This document shows, one piece after another, positions 6,497 through 11,101 of a stretch of 11,101 nucleotides of DNA; the stretch's first letter is position 1; the number at the start of each line of letters is the position of its first letter. The notes beneath the pieces were generated by a model. It was given only the letters and a program-made list of their open reading frames with translations, ran no database searches and was not told the origin of the DNA. This stretch comes from Terriglobales bacterium (GTDB taxonomy: Bacteria; Acidobacteriota; Terriglobia; Terriglobales; Gp1-AA117). The stretch spans positions 1-11,101 of the forward strand of contig JASLFF010000086.1 of the NCBI GenBank assembly GCA_030150795.1, read 5' to 3'. A program made the position numbers and the translations under genes.

Positions 6497-6961
6497 ATGG
6501 AACAAGATCTGACAATCCTGAAAGATGACATGGTCGCCTTTATTGAAGGCCATGGACTGCGCCGTTTCAGCGCTTACGTGAGTGACGAAGTTGCCAACGT
6601 GCCCTGGTCGACCGATGAAGACCATCCTGATGGCTGGAAGGACTTTGTAGAACTGGCCAAGGCATCGAACGTGAGTTTTGTCACGATGAACCACGTTTCA
6701 CTGGACAAAGAAGATGTGGACCTGCTCGTCAACCGTCTCCAGGAAATTGAGTACATGAATGAAGAAGAGCTAGAGGAGGCTGGGTGGTTGCGCAGTTTTG
6801 TAGGCAAAGTAGGCTATGTTCAGCTTGGCTTCCCGTGCCAGGGCGTGATGTTTTTGTATGAGGTTTCCACCCCTTGGTATGACACGTACCAGAGATTAGA
6901 AAGCGCAGCCGACGATTATGACGGCATCCTAATTGACGATACCGATCAGGACGAAGAGTAA
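6497..6961 (+). CDS. Strongly acidic protein of unknown function, coupled to recJ
   Basis: The 154-residue protein is not one I recognise. By hand count it has 36 Asp/Glu against about 10 Lys/Arg, a net charge near -26. Acidic clusters lie at residues 30-39, 69-85 (including NEEELEE) and the C-terminus (DDYDGILIDDTDQDEE). The middle (about 91-127) is less charged, with aromatic and Gly residues, and looks like a folded beta-rich core. There is no signal peptide or membrane segment. The gene ends 6 bases before the recJ start, so the two are almost certainly co-transcribed and possibly translationally coupled. Such charge recalls DNA-mimic proteins and RraB-like ribonuclease inhibitors, but no family motif supports either. 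A function linked to RecJ or nucleic-acid metabolism is inference from position and charge. Confidence 0.85.
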   Translation: MEQDLTILKDDMVAFIEGHGLRRFSAYVSDEVANVPWSTDEDHPDGWKDFVELAKASNVSFVTMNHVSLDKEDVDLLVNRLQEIEYMNEEELEEAGWLRSFVGKVGYVQLGFPCQGVMFLYEVSTPWYDTYQRLESAADDYDGILIDDTDQDEE

Positions 6962-6967
6962 GCGCCG

Positions 6968-8725
6968 GTGCGGTGGTCATTCCTGAATCCCGATGCGGGC
7001 CAAGTGGAAGCGCTTTGCGCTGAAGCCAAAGTTTCTCCAATTGTGGCCCGTGTGTTGGCTCTCCGCGGCATCACGCCGGCCAATGCTGCACAATTTCTCT
7101 CGCCTTCGCTTGAATATCTACATTCACCGTACCTCATGCGCGGCATGGCGGCTGCCATAGAACGCCTGAGTGCGGCCATCGCCAATAAAGAAGGCATTTT
7201 GATTTATGGCGATTATGACGTGGATGGAACCACCGCCGTCGTCATCTTGAAGACCGCGATTGAGCTATGCGGTGGCGCTGCCGATTTTCATGTCCCGCAT
7301 CGAATCAAAGAAGGTTACGGCATTAAGGATGACGTGATCGAGCGTGCCGCTGCGGGCGGGATAAGAGTTGTCATCAGCGTAGATACTGGCATCCGGGCTT
7401 TTCAGGCAGCTGAAACGGCACGGCGCGTTGGCATTGATCTCATTGTTACCGATCATCACCTGCCTGAGGCACATGAAGGCGTGCCGAACGCGTGGGCGGT
7501 ACTGAATCCCAACCAGCAAGGTTGTGATTATCCCTGCAAAGAGCTTTGCGGGGCGGGTGTCGCGTTCAAGATCGCCCAGGCGCTGTTTGCCAAATTCAAA
7601 GACGCGGTCGACCAGGCAAGGCTCATCCCGTCGTTTCTCAAGATGGTGGCTATCGCCACGATTGCAGACGCTGTTCCGCTGGTCGGAGAGAACCGCACGA
7701 TTGCCCGGCTGGGACTAGAAGGATTGCGGCGTCCTGTAAACGGAGGACTTAAAGCTTTAATGGAAGTTTCCGGTCTAAACGGTGAACGTGCTGTGAATGC
7801 AGGGGATGTAGGGTTTCGCCTTGGCCCGCGCATCAACGCTGCCGGACGCATGGACGTGGCGCGTGACGTGATCGAATTGTTCACGTGTAAGGACCAGGTC
7901 CGTTGCAAAGAGATCGCAGAAAAATTGAACCAGCTTAATCTGGAGCGTCAAGCGGAAGAACAGCGCATAATCGCTGAAATTGAAGAACAACTTGCCGCTG
8001 AGCCGGACCTGACAGGGAAGTTTTGCATGGTCTTTGATGGCGACGGCTGGCACCGTGGCGTTGTTGGGATTGTGGCGTCGCGGGTGGTCGAGAAGACTGG
8101 CCGTCCGGCGCTTGTGATTGCCAAAGAAGCAGAGGAAGCCCACGGCTCGGGCCGGTCGATCACGGCGTTCCATTTATTAAATGCGCTGGAAACCTGCCAC
8201 GATCTGTTTACGCGCTTTGGCGGCCACGCTCATGCAGTCGGCTTTGCCATGCCCAGCAAGGATGTACCTGCCTTAAAGCAAAGGTTGAATATTTATGCGC
8301 AAGCCGTGCTTAAGCCTGAAGACTTGCTGCCGGAGCTGAACGTTGATGCTGAAATCCCTCTCAGCTCGGTGACGCCAGAGTTGCTCAACAGTTTAGGCCG
8401 GTTGGAGCCGTTCGGTCACGGCAACCGCGAACCGGTATTTTCCAGTTGCGGCGTAAGCCTGTTAATGCCTCCCAGGATTCTAAAGGAGAAGCACATTAAA
8501 CTCCGGGTGAACCAAAAATTGCCGAATGCCAAGGCAAGCTTCAACTATGAGGCTGTCGGCTGGCGGATGGCTGAACGGGCCCTGGCAGCGGGCCTCCAAC
8601 CCGGTGACAATCTGGATGTTGCTTATAAGATCGGGCTGAACTTCCATCCCGACTTCGGAGGACTGGAACTGACTTTGGAAGATTTCAGAAGGTCAGTTCC
8701 CGCAGCAATTTCTGTTTGCAGCTGA
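6968..8725 (+). CDS. recJ: Single-stranded-DNA-specific 5'-3' exonuclease RecJ
   Basis: The 585-residue protein is a full-length RecJ of the DHH phosphoesterase family. The family degrades single-stranded DNA 5' to 3' in the RecF recombination pathway, base-excision repair and mismatch repair. All metal-binding motifs are visible: GDYDVDG (81-87), D139 in ISVDTG, DHH (162-164), D234 in ATIADAVPL, and the RINAAGR loop (288-294). The DHHA1 substrate-binding part has GSGRS (393-397) and GGHAHAVGF (418-426), and the remaining C-terminus would be the OB-like domain. A charged helical segment (about 311-343) links the lobes. The start is GTG at 6968, 6 bases after the stop of the acidic-protein gene. 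It lacks a convincing Shine-Dalgarno, suggesting translational coupling. The length is normal for the family and no key residue is missing. Confidence 0.96.
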   Translation: MRWSFLNPDAGQVEALCAEAKVSPIVARVLALRGITPANAAQFLSPSLEYLHSPYLMRGMAAAIERLSAAIANKEGILIYGDYDVDGTTAVVILKTAIELCGGAADFHVPHRIKEGYGIKDDVIERAAAGGIRVVISVDTGIRAFQAAETARRVGIDLIVTDHHLPEAHEGVPNAWAVLNPNQQGCDYPCKELCGAGVAFKIAQALFAKFKDAVDQARLIPSFLKMVAIATIADAVPLVGENRTIARLGLEGLRRPVNGGLKALMEVSGLNGERAVNAGDVGFRLGPRINAAGRMDVARDVIELFTCKDQVRCKEIAEKLNQLNLERQAEEQRIIAEIEEQLAAEPDLTGKFCMVFDGDGWHRGVVGIVASRVVEKTGRPALVIAKEAEEAHGSGRSITAFHLLNALETCHDLFTRFGGHAHAVGFAMPSKDVPALKQRLNIYAQAVLKPEDLLPELNVDAEIPLSSVTPELLNSLGRLEPFGHGNREPVFSSCGVSLLMPPRILKEKHIKLRVNQKLPNAKASFNYEAVGWRMAERALAAGLQPGDNLDVAYKIGLNFHPDFGGLELTLEDFRRSVPAAISVCS

Positions 8726-8744
8726 AGGCCAATCAGGTTATAGT
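8716..8744 (+). promoter_or_regulatory. Probable leaderless promoter of the RDD gene, inside the end of recJ
   Basis: TATAGT (8739-8744) matches the -10 consensus at five of six positions and ends 9 bases before the ATG at 8754. TTGCAG (8716-8721), a weak -35, lies exactly 17 bases upstream of it, within the last codons of recJ. No Shine-Dalgarno precedes the ATG. The RDD gene can thus be transcribed separately from recJ. Confidence 0.5.
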
Positions 8745-8753
8745 CCCCGTGTT

Positions 8754-9380
8754 ATGCCAGAAAATTTTATCTTTTGTTCCAAGTGCGGAGCCCAGAACTC
8801 CGCCATGGCCCAGTCTTGCCAGAATTGCGGATTAACCCTTTCCAGCAGCCTTGCGCCCACCCAGGCGGCAGCTCCGGCACGGGCGTATGCCCCGGCGCCT
8901 CCGGTCGCTTACGCTCCCCCTTCCATCTACGGCGGCTTTTGGATTCGCTTTCTGGCGCATCTGATTGACCACGTTATCCTTGGTGCTGTTGCCGCACCCC
9001 TGTTCTTTATCACGGTCTTACCGTCAATCATTCGCATTGCACAGCAAGCAGAACGGGACCAAGAGCCGTCTCCTGAGCTGATCATTGCGATTATCAGTTC
9101 GGCCTTCGTCTACATTGCCCTGGCATTTGTTGGACAATGGCTTTATGAAGCGCTGCTTACCAGCTCCTCATGGCAGGGGACGATCGGGAAAAAGGTCCTA
9201 CGCCTTAAAGTAGTAGATGAAGCCGGCAATCGGATTGGCTTTGGTCGCGCTACAGGACGGTTCTTTGCCAAGATCCTGTCCTCCATGTTTTTCTGTATCG
9301 GCTTCATCATGATTGGATTCACCGAACGCAAAACCGGCTTGCATGACATGCTTGCGGGAACCAGAGTGCTACGCTCCTAG
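8754..9380 (+). CDS. Zinc-ribbon RDD-family membrane protein
   Basis: The 208-residue protein has three parts. A zinc ribbon at the N-terminus has four cysteines in two CxxC pairs (C8, C11, C22, C25). A flexible Ala/Pro-rich linker covers about 33-58. An RDD domain covers about 60-205, with the typical R65 and D72 in the first helix (GFWIRFLAHLID). Membrane segments are predicted at about 66-90, 108-132 and 174-190. The stretch GTIGKKVLRLKVVDEAGNRIGFGRA between the second and third segments and the GLHDMLAGTRV end are characteristic of RDD proteins. RDD proteins are integral inner-membrane proteins, some linked to ion or solute transport; most, as here, have no known substrate. The gene follows recJ after 28 bases and precedes the LptC-like gene, but has its own promoter-like element and lacks a Shine-Dalgarno. 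Confidence 0.92.
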   Translation: MPENFIFCSKCGAQNSAMAQSCQNCGLTLSSSLAPTQAAAPARAYAPAPPVAYAPPSIYGGFWIRFLAHLIDHVILGAVAAPLFFITVLPSIIRIAQQAERDQEPSPELIIAIISSAFVYIALAFVGQWLYEALLTSSSWQGTIGKKVLRLKVVDEAGNRIGFGRATGRFFAKILSSMFFCIGFIMIGFTERKTGLHDMLAGTRVLRS

Positions 9381-9400
9381 CAATGGGCTGATATCCCAGG

Positions 9401-9425
9401 AAGCGCAGTTCAACTGCGTTGTCAT
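9401..9425 (+). terminator. Weak hairpin between the RDD and lptC-like genes
   Basis: CGCAG (9404-9408) pairs with CTGCG (9414-9418) around TTCAA, and two further pairs (one wobble) extend the base. The following TTGTCATTT is T-rich but interrupted. This could be a weak terminator after the RDD stop at 9380, or a processing hairpin. Readthrough into the next gene remains likely because no promoter for that gene is evident. Confidence 0.35.
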
Positions 9426-9438
9426 TTAACATGAAAGC

Positions 9439-11101
9439 ATGGCTTTTGATCCCAAGCGGCTGAGGATGATCTTTGCCGGCGGTGCTGTGTTCGTGTTTGT
9501 CGTCGCCCTGGGATTCTATTTGCAAGGTGTCTTTAAACCGCAGGATGTGATATCTGATAGGCCCAAAAACATCCCTTCCGGCGTGGAAAAAAGCGCTACA
9601 GGCTTCAATCTCTCCAAGTCAGAAGGCGGCAAGACGTTGTTTACAATCCATGCCGCCAGTGTGCAGCAATATAAAGAAGGCGGAAAAGCTGCGCTGCACG
9701 ACGTGAGCATCACTGTATTTGGGCGCAACCAGGACCGCTCTGATCAGATTTATGGCGCTGATTTCGCTTATGACCCTGCGGCAAAAATTGTTACGGCGGA
9801 GGGCGAAGTACGCATTGACCTGGAGGCCGTTTCCGCTACGGCAACTTCGGCAGGCGAACCGGCAGCAGAAACCAAGAATCTAATTCACGTAAAGACCAGC
9901 GCGCTCACGTTCAATGAAAATACCGGAATTGCCCAGACCAAGGCTGCCATTGAATTCCGCGTGCCTGAAGCGAATGGATCGGCGGTGGGAGCAATGTACG
10001 ATTCTCACGGCGGCGTTCTTACGTTGAAGTCGGCCGTGCGAGTTACCAGCACAGGGCCGCGCAAAGCCACCATTACAGGCCAGAGCGCCACCATTACCAA
10101 GAATCCCAGCAAGGTAGTAATGCAGTATGCCAGAGTGGAGGAACTTCAGCGTGTAATCTCCGCCGATAAAGTCACGGTTTTCATGAATGACGACAACAAC
10201 ATTGAGCGAGTTGTTGGTTCCGGCAACCTGCATGCAGTCAGCACCGGAGCAAAAGCGTTTGAGGTCAACGCTCCTGAAGGTGAACTTGAGATGGCGGACT
10301 CGAACCAGGCTCGCAGAGGCGTTCTTTCCGGGGGAGTTACATTCGCGAGCAAAGGTGATTCGCCCGCTGAAGGAAAGGCCGGGAAGATTTTACTCACGTT
10401 CGGTGACGCCAACCGGCTAACCAAGGCAAGGGCTGAGGATTCAGTTCAACTCAAACAAGGGGCGGCAGGCAAATCTCAAGAGCTGCATGCAGTCGCGTTG
10501 GATGTTGCCGTGAAAGATGGCCGCAAATTGGATAGAGCCGTGACTTCTGGTGGGCCGGCTGAGATTGTCCGCGAACAAGCGCCCGGCAAGACCACGATCA
10601 GTGCGGGACATTTTGAAACTGTATTTAATGACCAGAATCGCCCGGTTTCTCTCTATGGAACACCCGATGCCAAGATTGTTGATACTGCTCCCGGCAAGCC
10701 CGATAGAGTCCTTACATCGCGTGAGTTGACGGCAAAGTTTAATGACAAAGGTGAGATCGTTTCTGCCGATCAGAGCGGCGATTTCCATTATCAGGAAGGA
10801 ACGCAGATGGCTTCTGCCGAACGCGCTAAATATGCCGCAGCCGACGAAACGATTTTACTTTCCGGGTTGCCGCGTGTGGTTGACGCTACGCAGGGCATTA
10901 CGCTCACGGCAGACAGCATCCAGCTAAATCGCAAGACCCGGAATGCGCTTGCCCAGGACAACGTAAAAACCACATACTCCAAAATGAGCGCGCAGCCCAG
11001 CGGGGCCATGCTGGGATCGGCTGACCCAATCCACGTGACCGGATCAAGCGCAACCCTGAACTCTGCCACAGGGGTGGCCCATTACGCAAAAGCTCGGCTA
11101 T
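9439..11101 (+). CDS. lptC: LptC/LptA-type lipopolysaccharide-transport protein (3' truncated)
   Basis: The frame is open from ATG 9439 to the window end, 554 codons with no stop. Residues 8-28 form one N-terminal membrane anchor, as in LptC. Residues about 53-128 match the LptC domain in style: GFNLSKSEGGKTLFTIHAASV, ALHDVSITVFGR, then QIYGADFAYD. Further beta-strand-rich, Gly/Ala/Asp-rich stretches follow to the end (such as VTAEGEVRI, LSGGVTFASKGD, ADSIQLNRKTRNALAQDNVKT), typical of LptA/OstA beta-jellyroll repeats. LptC in the inner membrane passes lipopolysaccharide from LptBFG to the LptA bridge. Usual LptC proteins have about 190 residues, so this is far longer and may combine LptC and LptA-like parts. 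An in-frame TAA at 9427 makes ATG 9439 the first possible ATG; no good Shine-Dalgarno is seen. The end and true length are unknown. Confidence 0.85.
   Translation, partial: MAFDPKRLRMIFAGGAVFVFVVALGFYLQGVFKPQDVISDRPKNIPSGVEKSATGFNLSKSEGGKTLFTIHAASVQQYKEGGKAALHDVSITVFGRNQDRSDQIYGADFAYDPAAKIVTAEGEVRIDLEAVSATATSAGEPAAETKNLIHVKTSALTFNENTGIAQTKAAIEFRVPEANGSAVGAMYDSHGGVLTLKSAVRVTSTGPRKATITGQSATITKNPSKVVMQYARVEELQRVISADKVTVFMNDDNNIERVVGSGNLHAVSTGAKAFEVNAPEGELEMADSNQARRGVLSGGVTFASKGDSPAEGKAGKILLTFGDANRLTKARAEDSVQLKQGAAGKSQELHAVALDVAVKDGRKLDRAVTSGGPAEIVREQAPGKTTISAGHFETVFNDQNRPVSLYGTPDAKIVDTAPGKPDRVLTSRELTAKFNDKGEIVSADQSGDFHYQEGTQMASAERAKYAAADETILLSGLPRVVDATQGITLTADSIQLNRKTRNALAQDNVKTTYSKMSAQPSGAMLGSADPIHVTGSSATLNSATGVAHYAKARL

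Noticed and set aside
6340..6531. A 64-codon N-terminal extension of the M13 peptidase open frame.
   Set aside because: It would bury the signal peptide, cross the -10 box and overlap the divergent gene; the ATG at 6339 has a good Shine-Dalgarno and a proper signal sequence.
9431..9463. A 10-codon frame starting at ATG 9431 and overlapping the lptC-like start.
   Set aside because: It has no Shine-Dalgarno and is far too short to judge; the ATG in another frame is probably chance.

Overview
The window looks like a chromosomal segment of a Gram-negative soil-type bacterium, most likely an acidobacterium. This is an inference from gene content: a secreted M13 metallopeptidase, a membrane-anchored MutS-like ATPase, a zinc-ribbon/RDD membrane protein and an unusually long LptC/LptA-type lipopolysaccharide-transport protein. 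Moderate GC and several start codons placed just behind a -10 box also fit. No rRNA, tRNA, CRISPR array, complete insertion sequence or prophage is visible.

Left part (1-3133): the 3' end of an unidentified plus-strand gene closes with a clear intrinsic terminator (183-215). A small single-domain cupin gene follows (264-635). A stretch of about 660 bases without a supportable gene comes next, and then a minus-strand MutS-family ATPase with four predicted membrane segments (1295-3133).

Middle (3134-6339): a divergent intergenic region carries a near-consensus promoter whose -10 box overlaps a perfect CCGAT/ATCGG inverted repeat. The promoter drives a two-gene plus-strand unit: a MerR/excisionase-like DNA-binding protein (3349-3645) and a 115-residue protein of unknown function with a strong Shine-Dalgarno (3719-4066). 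The unit converges on the M13 peptidase gene (4168-6339, minus strand). A 24-base perfect palindrome (4081-4104) lies between them and serves as terminator, at least for the peptidase.

Right part (6497-11101): a plus-strand run reads acidic protein of unknown function, recJ, zinc-ribbon RDD membrane protein, and an LptC/LptA-like protein that runs off the window. The acidic gene and recJ are 6 bases apart and are almost certainly co-transcribed. The RDD gene has its own promoter-like element. The final gene belongs to lipopolysaccharide export to the outer membrane; further lpt genes would be expected just beyond the window.

The less ordinary points are: the HTH/unknown-protein pair with its putative operator; the strongly acidic protein coupled to recJ; several probable leaderless promoters; two GC-rich palindromes, one in coding sequence and one intergenic; and the unusual length of the LptC-like protein.
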